Shown: piece by piece, positions 40,933-51,572 of the stretch
Layout: the number at the start of each line of letters is the position of its first letter
Numbering within the stretch: the stretch's first letter is position 1
Assembly: GCF_008274805.1 (NCBI RefSeq)
Contig: NZ_CP022579.1
Span: 2,108,001 to 2,172,000 of the forward strand
DNA length: 64,000 nucleotides
Direction: 5' to 3'
DNA from: Oryzomicrobium terrae
GTDB taxonomy: Bacteria > Pseudomonadota > Gammaproteobacteria > Burkholderiales > Rhodocyclaceae
Notes under the pieces: model-generated
What the model was told of the DNA's origin: nothing
The model's input: the letters and a program-made list of their open reading frames with translations, nothing else
Databases searched by the model: none
Program-made: the position numbers and the translations under genes

Positions 40933-42174
40933 TCAGAACGTAATCTGGCCCGACACGCCGACGGCGTTGCCGGAATAGTCGTAGCCGAAGAAGTTGGACA
41001 CCCGGCTGTAATGCTGGATGAAGGTACTCAGCTGGATGGTGCGGGTGGGTTTCCAGTCGAGGGACAGCTGGGTGTTGCGCAGCACGTCACGGCGCGCCGG
41101 GCTGATGCTGAGCAGGCCGCCGCGGAAATCCCGGTAGATGTTGTCCCACTGCAGGCGCAACAGGGTGGTGTCGGTGATCTGCCAGGAGGGGATCACCGAG
41201 TAGGTTTCGGTGACCGTGTAGCTGGAGAAGAAGTCCTGGTAAGCCGCCAGGTCCCGGCTGCCCACCAGCTGCAGGCGCGTCTTGGCGGTGGCGTCCCAGT
41301 TCCATTCGAGACGCCCCTGGGTGCCGGAATAGTTGCGGCTGACAAAGTTCTTATGTTCCCGGGAAACGTAGTTGAGCTTGGCGTTCAGGCTGGTCTTGCC
41401 GGTGAGCTGCCACTGCACGCGCAACTCTTCCTCGCTCTGGGTGAATTCGCTGTCGAGTTGGTTGAAGGGGTTGGCCTGGCGCTTCAGGTAGTCGCCGCTG
41501 CCCTGGCGCGTCAGCAGGGTGACCGAATTGCCGGCCAGGGAGACGTAGCGCCCGCCGACTTCGTAGTAGCGCAGGCGGAAATCACCGTCCTGGAAGAAAT
41601 TCTCGCTGTTGTTCTGGGTACGCTGGCCGATGGCCCCCACCAGGCGCCAGGTGCCCTGGGCATTGGCTTCCATGTCGAAGCGCTCGTTGCGGATGGTGCG
41701 CAGGTTGCGCGGGGTGGAGAAATCCCGGTAATCGACGAAGCTGTTGAGGAATTCCTGCCGGTCGGCAGTCAGGTTGCCCACCACGTTCGGGGTGAAGGCC
41801 CAGCGCCAGGCGCCGGTGTAGTTCTTGGCGGTGAAATCCAGGTTGCTGTAGGTGGCGTAGCGGTAGTTCACCAGGCGGGCGTCCAGCGTCACGCGCTGGG
41901 AGGCGAACGGTTTATCCACCCGCAACCCCAGGGTGCCGGCGGTGATCAGGTCGGAACGCTCGGACTTGCCGAACACCCGGTTCGCGTCGAAGCCCGTGGG
42001 CAGGCGAAAGAGGTTGCTGTCGTACTGGGAGGACAGCCCCGCCACCACGTTGACCACATCCTGGTCGTCGGCCCACAGCGGCGCGGAGCCGGTCAGCAAG
42101 GCCAGGGAAAGGCAGCAGCCCGTCCAGCGGGGCCGGGAAATGGAGCCGACGAGGGAAGCAGACCGGGTACGCAT
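40933..42174 (-). CDS. epsL: EpsL, exosortase-B-associated outer-membrane beta-barrel
   Basis: A 413-residue predicted outer-membrane barrel. After a signal peptide (about residues 18-36) the sequence alternates polar and hydrophobic residues in many short strands with aromatic girdles (VNYRYATYSNLDFTAKNYTG, LNAKLNYVSREHKNFVSRNY) and ends in a phenylalanine (VGVSGQITF), the usual barrel C-terminus. It matches the EpsL family of exosortase-B loci, proposed to take polymer across the outer membrane. ATG 42174 has AAGGAA about six bases before it; a GTG one codon earlier is possible. It is upstream of epsD, separated by a regulatory region, so it may be a separate transcript. Confidence 0.87.
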   Translation of the reverse strand: MRTRSASLVGSISRPRWTGCCLSLALLTGSAPLWADDQDVVNVVAGLSSQYDSNLFRLPTGFDANRVFGKSERSDLITAGTLGLRVDKPFASQRVTLDARLVNYRYATYSNLDFTAKNYTGAWRWAFTPNVVGNLTADRQEFLNSFVDYRDFSTPRNLRTIRNERFDMEANAQGTWRLVGAIGQRTQNNSENFFQDGDFRLRYYEVGGRYVSLAGNSVTLLTRQGSGDYLKRQANPFNQLDSEFTQSEEELRVQWQLTGKTSLNAKLNYVSREHKNFVSRNYSGTQGRLEWNWDATAKTRLQLVGSRDLAAYQDFFSSYTVTETYSVIPSWQITDTTLLRLQWDNIYRDFRGGLLSISPARRDVLRNTQLSLDWKPTRTIQLSTFIQHYSRVSNFFGYDYSGNAVGVSGQITF

Positions 42175-42276
42175 CACCAGTTCCTTGAGGTGAGGATTGT
42201 TAGGAGTGGAAGTGCCAGCATCCTAGGGGATTCGCCGGGCATTGCCAACGGCATCGGGGCCCCGGGCGGCAGGCGT

Positions 42277-42594
42277 TCATGCCGGGCAACCGGTTCCGCC
42301 GGCAATGCACAGCACCTGGCGCACGTAGGCCAGGGCCAGCCACAGCCAGAACAACACGAAGAAGGTCAGCAAGGGGACGTGGGCGTCGACGATGAAACGC
42401 GGCGTGACCCGGCGCATGGCCCGCACCACCGGCCCCGTGACCAGCTGGAAGAGCCGGTACACCGGGTTATGCTGCCGCGTCTTGCCCGCCAGCACAGCCA
42501 ACACGCCCTGGCCGAGAAGCGCCATGCCGGCCACCTCGACGAGGGCGCGCAGGATGCTGATAATCAGCGGCAAACCTTCCATAACCCCTTCCAT
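42277..42594 (-). CDS. Small two-helix membrane protein (YggT-like)
   Basis: A 105-residue membrane protein with two long hydrophobic segments (LPLIISILRALVEVAGMALL and VPLLTFFVLFWLWLALAYVR) joined by a basic loop with NPVYRLFQLVTGPVVRAMRR, which resembles the NP...L...T.P..R loop of YggT proteins. Function unknown; YggT relatives are linked to membrane or osmotic functions. Start could be ATG 42594 or 42582 (GAAGGGG just before it). The open frame runs further upstream but overlaps the divergent TPR gene. Confidence 0.6.
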   Translation of the reverse strand: MEGVMEGLPLIISILRALVEVAGMALLGQGVLAVLAGKTRQHNPVYRLFQLVTGPVVRAMRRVTPRFIVDAHVPLLTFFVLFWLWLALAYVRQVLCIAGGTGCPA

Positions 42595-42600
42595 CGTCGC

Positions 42601-43245
42601 ATCGTCGTCGAGACCTCGCCCCCGGAGCCGGCCCTGCAGCCCCCTACTTTCGAGCCCCTTGAATACTGGCGGCATTATGCCCGAGGCTGGCTGTGCCATT
42701 TCTTCGGCCGCGACGAACGGGCGGCGGCGGCCTACCGCGAGGCGGACGCCTTCCGCCCCGGCGACCCCGCCTGCCCGCGCCTGCTCGGCTACCTGGCGGC
42801 GCGGCGCGAGGATTGGGGTGAGGCCGTCGCCTGGTTCGCCTGCGCCGTGGAACGGGCCCCGGACCACGCCGAAAGCTGGTTCAACCTGGGTTTCGGCAAG
42901 GATAAGGAGGGCGACGACGAGGACGCCATCGCCGCCTTCCGCCGCGCCCTCGCCCTCAAGCCCGGCATGGACCGGGCCTGGTACGGCCTGGGCCTGTTAC
43001 TGGCCCGCCAGGGAAAGCCCGACGAGGCGATTGCGGCGCTCCAGGAAGCCACCCGGCTGCAGCCGATGAACGGCGTCGCCTGGTACCAGCTGGGGCGGGC
43101 CTGCCATCAGGCCGGCGAGGATGCGCGGGTGGCGGAGATCATCGAACGCCTGGCCCGCTTCGACCCGCAGCACACCGCCGCGCTGGTCCGGGAGAGCGGC
43201 CGGACCGATCTGGCCCACCTGGTGGTGGAATTACCGGGACGCTGA
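42601..43245 (+). CDS. TPR-repeat protein without a canonical start codon
   Basis: A TPR protein of about 214 residues: PLEYWRHYARGWLCHFFGRD, then repeats such as AESWFNLGFGKDKEGDDEDA, DRAWYGLGLLLARQGKPDEA and GVAWYQLGRACHQAGEDARV. It resembles short TPR proteins found in Rhodocyclaceae. In this frame there is no ATG, GTG or TTG between about 42540 and the GTG at about 42847, which would remove the first repeat. Homologues as I remember them begin some 15-25 residues before the PLEYWRHY segment, so the start should lie near 42601; the coordinate given is the first ATC there and is nominal. A sequence error or a rare start codon would explain it. Role unknown. Confidence 0.6.
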   Translation: MVVETSPPEPALQPPTFEPLEYWRHYARGWLCHFFGRDERAAAAYREADAFRPGDPACPRLLGYLAARREDWGEAVAWFACAVERAPDHAESWFNLGFGKDKEGDDEDAIAAFRRALALKPGMDRAWYGLGLLLARQGKPDEAIAALQEATRLQPMNGVAWYQLGRACHQAGEDARVAEIIERLARFDPQHTAALVRESGRTDLAHLVVELPGR

Positions 43246-43290
43246 TCCGCCAAACCCTAGGCGGGGCGCCGATCTTCAGGCATGCCGCCC

Positions 43291-43310
43291 GGAAACCCAA
43301 TAGGGACGCG
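43291..43310 (+). repeat. Dispersed repeat copy 3
   Basis: GGAAACCCAATAGGGACGCG in the 207-base gap between the TPR gene and the convergent DUF4212 gene, followed by GGCTTTTCAGCCATACCCTC and TGGAG, the extended part it shares with copy 2. Confidence 0.6.
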
Positions 43311-43452
43311 GCTTTTCAGCCATACCCTCTGGAGATCGTTATCTGGCGCGGCGATCCGGGCAGCACCGCCGGAATTCATACGCACCTCCGCCTCCCTCGT
43401 CCCGTACGTCCCGCCGCGTCTACGCCCCCCTGGCCGGGTGCGCCGGTCATGC

Positions 43453-43716
43453 TCAGTCCTCGTCTTCGTTGACCCCGTATTCCCGGTCGAGGCGCTTCAT
43501 GTAGCGGGCGTAGAACCAGATGATCAGCACATAGACGACCAGGGAGCCCTGGGCGGCCATGTAGAAGCCCAGGGGAAAGCCGGCGACGACGACCTGGTTC
43601 AACTCCCGGGCGTAGAAGCTGGCCACGAAGGTAACGATGAACCAGATGGCCAGCAGGACCCCGGTGATGCGCAGGTTCTTGCGCCAGTATTCCTGGTGCT
43701 TCTGGGTGAGCTTCAT
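43453..43716 (-). CDS. DUF4212 small subunit of a sodium:solute symporter
   Basis: An 87-residue membrane protein with two helices (ITGVLLAIWFIVTFVASFYA and VVAGFPLGFYMAAQGSLVVY running into VLIIWFYARYMKRLDREYG). This is the standard DUF4212 protein encoded next to VC_2705-type symporters. It starts directly at the symporter stop in an inverse sense: the symporter gene lies just upstream on the same strand and ends at 43717, one base away. I infer that it is an accessory subunit of that transporter. Confidence 0.88.
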   Translation of the reverse strand: MKLTQKHQEYWRKNLRITGVLLAIWFIVTFVASFYARELNQVVVAGFPLGFYMAAQGSLVVYVLIIWFYARYMKRLDREYGVNEDED

Positions 43717-45804
43717 CTAGAACCCCTCCCGTTCAAGACGGGGGTAGCGAATCCGGGTCACCACGTTCTGGGTGGCGTGGGGCGGCGGCGGCGTGAGCAG
43801 GCTGACCACCACGATGGTGATGAAGCCCAGGGGCACCCCCCATACCCCGGCGGCGGTGGAGTCGATGCCGAACCAGGGGTCCATGGCGATGCCGTGCAGC
43901 CCCAGCCAGGGGATGCTGTCGAACTGGACCCGGACCATGTAGTAGAGGGTGATGGTCAGCCCCACCACCATGCCGGCCACCGCGCCCGCCCGGTTGGCGC
44001 GGCGCCAGAAGATACCCATCACCAGGGCGGGGAAAAAAGCCGCCCCGGCGATGGAGAAGGCCCAGGCCACCATGTAGAGGATGGTGGAAGGCCGCTGCGC
44101 CGCCAGGGTGGCGGCGCAGATGGCCACCACCAGCAACAGGGATTTCGATACCACCAGCCGCCACTGGGTCGAGGCTTGGGGACGGAAGATCTTGTAATAG
44201 ACGTCGTGGGACAGGGCGCTGGTGATCACCAGCAGCAGCCCGTCGGCGGTGGACAGGGCCGCCGCCAGGCCGCCGGCAGCCACCAGGCCGGAGACCACAT
44301 AGGGCAGGCCGGCGATTTCCGGGGTGGCGAGCACGATCACGTCCGGGTTGAGCGACAGCTCGGCCCATTGCAGCAGGCCGTCCCGGTTGATGTCCTCGAT
44401 GTGTACCAGCCCCACCTTGCCCCAGGCCGCCACCCAGGAAGGCAGCTTGATGATGGGTGTATTGATCAGGTTGGAGAAGACTTCCAGCTTGGCGAACACG
44501 GCGTAGGCCGGCGCGGCGATGTAGAGCAGCAGGATGAAGAACAGGGACCAGAACACCGACTCCCGTGCTTCCCGCACCGTCGGCGTGGTGTAGTAGCGCA
44601 TCAGCACGTGGGGCAAGGCCGCCGTGCCGACCATCAGGCAGAACACCAGGGACAGGAAGTTGAGCCGGGCATAGTGCGACTCCATTTCCGGTCGCTCGGG
44701 GAAAGCTTCGGCATGGCGGATCGGCTGGGCGCCCCGGTCCGCCGCCTCGCGCATCTGGGCTTCCCACTTCACCCGGGCCTCCTCCGGGCTATGGGGCAAT
44801 TCGCGGCGGGCTTTTTCCACCGCCACGATGTCGCGCAGCAGAGCGTTGTTAGCCTTGAGGTCGTTGAGCTTGACGGTCAGCCGTGCCCGCTCTTCTTCCA
44901 GGGAATCGGGCAGGCGGACGATGCGTTCGTAGATGGCATCGGCCCGGGCCCGGTAGAGATCCCGGGCCTCCTTTTCCGCAGGCAGGTCGAAGATCTTTTC
45001 CTCCAGCCGGGAGACCTGCTGCACCGCCTCGCCGTAGGCCACCGGCGGGACCACGCTGCCGCTGACCTTGTAGCCGAGGATGCACACCGGGGTCAGGTAG
45101 GCGATGATCAGCACCACGTACTGGGCCACCTGGGTCCAGGTCACCGCCCGCATGCCGCCGAGGAAGGAACAGACCAGGATGCCGGCCAGGCCGACGAACA
45201 CGCCGATCTCGAACTGCAGGCCGACGAAGCGGCTGGTGATCAGCCCAACTCCATAAATCTGGGCCACCACATAGACGAACGAGGCCAGGATGGCGGCACT
45301 CACGCCCACCAGCCGTGGCACGGTGCCGCCGTAGCGGGCGGCAAGAAAGTCGGGAATGGTGTACTGGCCGAACTTGCGCAGGTAGGGCGCCAGCAGCAAG
45401 GCCACCAGCACGTAGCCGCCGGTCCAGCCCATGACGTAGGCCAGGCCCTGGAAGCCGGACAGAAAGAGCATGCCGGCCAGGCCGATGAACGAGGCGGCGC
45501 TCATCCAGTCGGCCCCGGTGGCCATGCCGTTGAACAGGGCCGGCACGCGCCGCCCGGCCACGTAGTACTCGGTCACGTCGGAGGTACGCGACAGGATGCC
45601 GATGGTGGCGTAGAGCAGGATAGTGAACAGCAGGAACGCGTAGCCGATCCAGCGCGGCGGCATGCCCAGCTGTTCCAACCCGGCCAGGGCCAGGACGAAG
45701 GCGATGAAGCCCAGGGTGTAGGCCAGGTAGTAGCGGCGCAGTTGGGGAACGAAGCCGTTACCCCCGCGGATCGGACCAAACCAACGCAACCAGCCCCGTG
45801 CCAT
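43717..45804 (-). CDS. Sodium:solute symporter (VC_2705/ActP-like, probable acetate permease)
   Basis: A 695-residue member of the SSS family with about 13 helices: GRRVPALFNGMATGADWMSA, SFIGLAGMLFLSGFQGLAYV, GGMRAVTWTQVAQYVVLIIA, and a characteristic cytoplasmic insert of about 120 residues (about 255-375) rich in Glu and Lys (for example FDLPAEKEARDLYRARADAI). The insert distinguishes VC_2705-type symporters from plain ActP. The start ATG 45804 has AGGGAG upstream. Next to DUF4212, an exonuclease, a CBS/DUF294 protein and acs, it probably brings in acetate or a related short carboxylate. Confidence 0.88.
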   Translation of the reverse strand: MARGWLRWFGPIRGGNGFVPQLRRYYLAYTLGFIAFVLALAGLEQLGMPPRWIGYAFLLFTILLYATIGILSRTSDVTEYYVAGRRVPALFNGMATGADWMSAASFIGLAGMLFLSGFQGLAYVMGWTGGYVLVALLLAPYLRKFGQYTIPDFLAARYGGTVPRLVGVSAAILASFVYVVAQIYGVGLITSRFVGLQFEIGVFVGLAGILVCSFLGGMRAVTWTQVAQYVVLIIAYLTPVCILGYKVSGSVVPPVAYGEAVQQVSRLEEKIFDLPAEKEARDLYRARADAIYERIVRLPDSLEEERARLTVKLNDLKANNALLRDIVAVEKARRELPHSPEEARVKWEAQMREAADRGAQPIRHAEAFPERPEMESHYARLNFLSLVFCLMVGTAALPHVLMRYYTTPTVREARESVFWSLFFILLLYIAAPAYAVFAKLEVFSNLINTPIIKLPSWVAAWGKVGLVHIEDINRDGLLQWAELSLNPDVIVLATPEIAGLPYVVSGLVAAGGLAAALSTADGLLLVITSALSHDVYYKIFRPQASTQWRLVVSKSLLLVVAICAATLAAQRPSTILYMVAWAFSIAGAAFFPALVMGIFWRRANRAGAVAGMVVGLTITLYYMVRVQFDSIPWLGLHGIAMDPWFGIDSTAAGVWGVPLGFITIVVVSLLTPPPPHATQNVVTRIRYPRLEREGF

Positions 45805-45817
45805 TGCTGCTCCCTGT

Positions 45818-46528
45818 TCAGGCGCTGCGGCGCAGCCAGCGCCGGGCCTTTTCGATTTCGATGAAGGACTGGGGCGTTTCCGACCCGCGCACCGAGGCCT
45901 TGGCCATCGCCACCTGGAGCAGCATGGCGGTAGCCAGGGCGTCGGAGACGGCGTTGTGGCGCAGGATGTTCTCGATGCCGAACAGGGCCAGCCAGTGGTC
46001 CAGGCCAACGTGGCCGTCGAGCAGATCCTTGTACAGCTCGGGCACCACCCAGGCCAGGTCGATCCAGGCGTGGTCGGTCTTTTTCCCCAGGTAGCGCAGC
46101 ATCGCCCGCTCGATCATGGTCTTGTCGAACAGGGCGTGGTACGCCACCAAGGGGTCCTTGCCCACGTAGTCCAGGTAGGCGAGCAGGGCCTCGGCCGGAT
46201 CCACGCCGCCCTGCTGAGCTTGGCCTCCAATGCCGTGGATGAGGATGTTCTCGGTGTCGCTGACCACGTCCTGGCGCAGGATGACCTCGAAGGAATCGGC
46301 CGGATCGATCACCCCGTTGGTCACCGCCACGGCGCCGATGGAGATGAGCCGGTCCTTGCCCATGTTGAGGCCGGAAGCCTCCACGTCCACCACCACGTAG
46401 CGGCTGCGGTAATGGGATTGCCCCAGGTCGGCGGCCGGCAGCGCCTGCCAGCGGTCCAGGCGGGCACTCAATTCCGGCGCAAGCTCCACCGCTGGCGCCC
46501 GGTTGAACAGTCTGCTCAGCCAGTTCAT
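45818..46528 (-). CDS. DnaQ-like 3'-5' exonuclease
   Basis: A 236-residue protein with the DEDD exonuclease core: ExoI RYVVVDVEASGLNMGKDRLI (Asp and Glu), ExoII VAYHALFDKTMIERAML, and ExoIII LRHNAVSDALATAMLLQVA with the terminal His/Asp. It lacks other polymerase III features. It is coupled in position with the DUF294/CBS gene upstream (10-base gap) and the symporter downstream. This exonuclease-DUF294-symporter-acs grouping recurs in proteobacteria; the substrate could be a small RNA or nucleotide rather than DNA. Biological role unknown. Confidence 0.85.
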   Translation of the reverse strand: MNWLSRLFNRAPAVELAPELSARLDRWQALPAADLGQSHYRSRYVVVDVEASGLNMGKDRLISIGAVAVTNGVIDPADSFEVILRQDVVSDTENILIHGIGGQAQQGGVDPAEALLAYLDYVGKDPLVAYHALFDKTMIERAMLRYLGKKTDHAWIDLAWVVPELYKDLLDGHVGLDHWLALFGIENILRHNAVSDALATAMLLQVAMAKASVRGSETPQSFIEIEKARRWLRRSA

Positions 46529-46538
46529 CGCCGGCTCC

Positions 46539-48449
46539 TCACAGCTGGTAATCCAGCTTGAGGCGCAATTGCAGCTTGCGCGCCTGACGGAAGGCTTCCT
46601 TGAGAATGCGCCGGTCCAGCTCGTTGAGTTTGTCCGGATCGATGCGGTTGTCCCCGGGGCGGCCGCCGTCGGTTTCCAGGTGCTGGTGGCGCAGGCGCAG
46701 CAGCTGGATGTAGTTGAAGGCTTCCACCACCGCCGAGACGTCGTCCTGGCCCTGCCCCAGCTTGTTGGCGGTCTGACGCAGACGCTGCACGGTGTTGGTG
46801 TTGTGCACGGCGGCGGCCAGGGAGTAGATGCGGGCCACGTCGATGAACAGGCGGGCGCCGTACTTCTTGAGGTCGATGGTGCCCGGGTAGTCGGGCTCCA
46901 GGTCGGTGACGAAGTCGCGGATCTTGCCCAGGGGCGGCACCACCTGCAGGGCGTTGGCCGCCATCATGCGCAGGAAGGAAGGATTGATCTGGGTCAGGTT
47001 GAACAGGGCCAGGCGCAGCCGGTCGGCCAGATAGCCTTTGCCGTAGAGGGGGCGGAAGTCGAAGAAGATGGTGGCGTTGAGCAGGGCCACCGGGTGGGGC
47101 TTGCGGATCCAGTCGAAGAAGCGTTCCTGCCACTCCTCCAGGGTCAGGCACCATTCCGGGTTGCTGGCCATGATGTTGCCCTTGCAGCGCGGGAAGCCGC
47201 AGGCATCCAGGTCGTCGTTCACGTCCCGGGCGAACTCCAGCAGGCGCAGTTGCAGCTGCTCCCGGTCCATGGTGTCCGGGCAGACGTAGATGATCCCGTT
47301 GTCCTGGTCGGTGCAGAAGGTCTGTTCCTCGCGCCCCTCGGAACCGAAGGACAGCCAGGCCCACTCGATGCCGTAGAGGTCGTGACGCACCAGGGCCAGT
47401 TCGATGATGCGCCGGGTCAGGGTGTCGTTGAGGGCCGAGATGAACTGGGTCAGCTGCTCGGCGCCAACGCCCTGGGCGAGCATGTTCATGGCCAATTGGG
47501 CCACGTCCTCGCTGGCCTGCTTGAGGGTCGCCATGTCCGGCGCCTTCTCGATCGACTGGCGGATCTGGCGCAGGCCCACCCGCTGCAGGGTGAACAGGTC
47601 GCGCTCGGAAATCACCCCCTGCAATTTTCCGTCCCCGTCCACCCCGAGCACGTGGCGAATGCCGTGCATGGCCATGGCCAGGGCCGCGTCGTAGGCGGTG
47701 GCCCCCAGGTGCAGGGTGTGGGGGTGGGCCGTCATCACCGCGGTGATGGGGCTTTCCAGGGAAACACCGGGCAGCACCACCCGCTTCAGCAGGTCGCTCT
47801 GGGTGAAGATGCCGATGGGCTTGCTCTGCTCGTCCACCACCACCATCGAGCCCAAGTGCTCCTCGGCCATGTTTTCCAGCACCTGGCGCAGGGTGGCGGC
47901 GGCGGTGACGGTCACCGGTGGGCGCTTGAGCAGGTTGGCCAGGGAGGTGTTGAGGGTCTGCTGCTCCGCCGCCCGCTGGGCGAACTGGACCTGCAACTGC
48001 TTGCGCGACTGGTTGAGCAGAGAGGCGATGTACTGGGTGCAGAACAGGTTGAAGACCTGGCTCATGCGCATCAGCGCGAAGAAATCGTCGGCGTCGAGCT
48101 GGTAGCAGAAGGTGTCTTCGAGAGCCGCGTAGAGGTTGGTCGAGGCCCGCTGGGCGGTCACCGCGCCGATGGGGAAGCACTCCCCTACCCCCAGGGTCAG
48201 GCTGGAGTACTCGGTGACGTTCACCTCTCCCACCTGGCTGGCACCGACCTTGCCGCGCTGAATGATGTAGAAGGTCTTGGGCGGCCCGGATTCCGGCGTC
48301 AGGATGCGGGTGTCCTTGGCAAAGTAGCCCAGCTTGGCCCGCTCGGCGAGAAAGCGCAGGGCCTCGGGCTCCATGCGGTCGAAGGGGGAGTGCTGGCGCA
48401 GGGAATCCGCTGTCGCCTTCACCAGCATCTGGGTCGCGCTGTTGCTCAT
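46539..48449 (-). CDS. cNMP-binding/CBS/DUF294 nucleotidyltransferase-like protein
   Basis: A 636-residue multidomain cytosolic protein: a cyclic-nucleotide-binding domain (about 20-135; HSPFDRMEPEALRFLAERAK, LTLGVGECFPIGAVTA), a CBS pair (about 160-290; SLESPITAVMTAHPHTLHLG, GKLQGVISERDLFTLQRVG), a DUF294 nucleotidyltransferase domain with FGSEGREEQTFCTDQDNG (GS...D.D pattern) and a helical DUF294 C-terminal domain. It is probably a regulator that couples nucleotide or cyclic-nucleotide levels to acetate use. The start ATG 48449 has no strong ribosome site. acs follows upstream on the same strand. Confidence 0.85.
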   Translation of the reverse strand: MSNSATQMLVKATADSLRQHSPFDRMEPEALRFLAERAKLGYFAKDTRILTPESGPPKTFYIIQRGKVGASQVGEVNVTEYSSLTLGVGECFPIGAVTAQRASTNLYAALEDTFCYQLDADDFFALMRMSQVFNLFCTQYIASLLNQSRKQLQVQFAQRAAEQQTLNTSLANLLKRPPVTVTAAATLRQVLENMAEEHLGSMVVVDEQSKPIGIFTQSDLLKRVVLPGVSLESPITAVMTAHPHTLHLGATAYDAALAMAMHGIRHVLGVDGDGKLQGVISERDLFTLQRVGLRQIRQSIEKAPDMATLKQASEDVAQLAMNMLAQGVGAEQLTQFISALNDTLTRRIIELALVRHDLYGIEWAWLSFGSEGREEQTFCTDQDNGIIYVCPDTMDREQLQLRLLEFARDVNDDLDACGFPRCKGNIMASNPEWCLTLEEWQERFFDWIRKPHPVALLNATIFFDFRPLYGKGYLADRLRLALFNLTQINPSFLRMMAANALQVVPPLGKIRDFVTDLEPDYPGTIDLKKYGARLFIDVARIYSLAAAVHNTNTVQRLRQTANKLGQGQDDVSAVVEAFNYIQLLRLRHQHLETDGGRPGDNRIDPDKLNELDRRILKEAFRQARKLQLRLKLDYQL

Positions 48450-48618
48450 GGTCTGCCTATTCTCCCTTGATCCGCCACTGCTGCGCCATGCCGCGGTTAC
48501 CGCGGCGGAGGCAACCCCTGGCCTCCGCCGCGTTCGGCGCATAAAAGAATGAGGCCGACGCGTCTACACGCGCCGGCCCAAATGGCGGTTGGATTGTAAT
48601 TGTCCGCCTGTCTCAGGG

Positions 48619-48647
48619 CTGCCGGACCCGTCCCCCGGGTCCGGCAG
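48619..48647. terminator. Hairpin terminator after acs
   Basis: CTGCCGGACCCG (48619-48630), loop TCCCC, CGGGTCCGGCAG (48636-48647): a perfect 12-bp stem 40 bases past the acs stop. No T-run follows on the minus strand, so it may need Rho or may act as a 3'-end stabiliser. Confidence 0.6.
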
Positions 48648-48686
48648 AGTCTCCCCCTCGCTCCTCGGATCTGTTCTTGAAGCGAC

Positions 48687-50675
<1,989 letters not shown>

Positions 50676-50967
50676 GCTACATCTCCTCTGTAATGTTCGT
50701 GTGCCGCGGCCTGCCCCGTTCCGGCCAAGGTTTGACCGGTGGTCAATTTGCCGTTGGGAGGCCGCGCACTGACTACTGCGGACTAGCGCGGTGACGACGA
50801 TTTAACGCGTTACGCCTTACAGTGCCCTTACATTTTTGTGGTGCAGCGCGTCAATACCGAGCCGTATCCATCAAGCGTTTCGGCGATCTTTGGTGCTAAA
50901 ATTTTGCAGTTTTGTGGGCCTACGGGGCCCAAAGTTTCCGCCCTCCTCTTTTTACCCACCTGTCCTG

Positions 50968-51492
50968 ATGAAACCCGCCATTCAAAAGCTCGAAAACTTC
51001 ATCTTTTTCAGCCGCTGGTTACAGGCCCCGCTTTACCTTGGCCTGATCGTGGCCCAAGGTATTTACGTTGTCCAGTTCATGGTGGAGCTGTCTCACCTGG
51101 TCGCCGACATCGGCCACCTGGACGAGACCAGGACGATGCTGATCGTGCTCGGCCTGATCGACGTGGTGATGATCGCCAACCTGCTGATCATGGTCATCAT
51201 CGGCGGTTATGAGACCTTCGTCTCGCGCCTCGACCTGGAAGGACATCCCGACCAGCCGGAGTGGCTGTCCCACGTCAATGCCGGTGTGCTCAAGGTCAAG
51301 CTGGCCACGGCCCTGATCGGCATTTCCTCGATCCACCTGCTCAAGACCTTCATCAATGCCGCCCAGCTCGATGACCGGGTCATCATGTGGCAAGCCATCC
51401 TGCATGGCCTGTTCCTGGTTTCCGCCTTCATGATGGCGCTCACCGACAAGGTGATGAACCAGACCCTGCTGTTGCAGCACAAGGATCACTGA
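50968..51492 (+). CDS. YqhA/TIGR00645-family inner-membrane protein
   Basis: A 174-residue membrane protein with four hydrophobic segments ([80 protein letters not shown]). The [20 protein letters not shown] loop is typical of this family. Its function is not known. It lies 80 bases before the fumarase gene on the same strand and may be co-transcribed. Confidence 0.85.
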   Translation: MKPAIQKLENFIFFSRWLQAPLYLGLIVAQGIYVVQFMVELSHLVADIGHLDETRTMLIVLGLIDVVMIANLLIMVIIGGYETFVSRLDLEGHPDQPEWLSHVNAGVLKVKLATALIGISSIHLLKTFINAAQLDDRVIMWQAILHGLFLVSAFMMALTDKVMNQTLLLQHKDH

Positions 51493-51572
51493 GCGGCGCG
51501 CCCGTTGCCGGCCGCTCCCGCCCTCCCTTTCCCGTTCGTCTTTTCGCGACCTTTCCACCCACGAGCCCAGCC

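Noticed and set aside
50779-50785. Half site CGGACTA upstream of acs
   Set aside because: The other half is not present at the right distance, so it is only a 7-base match, expected by chance.
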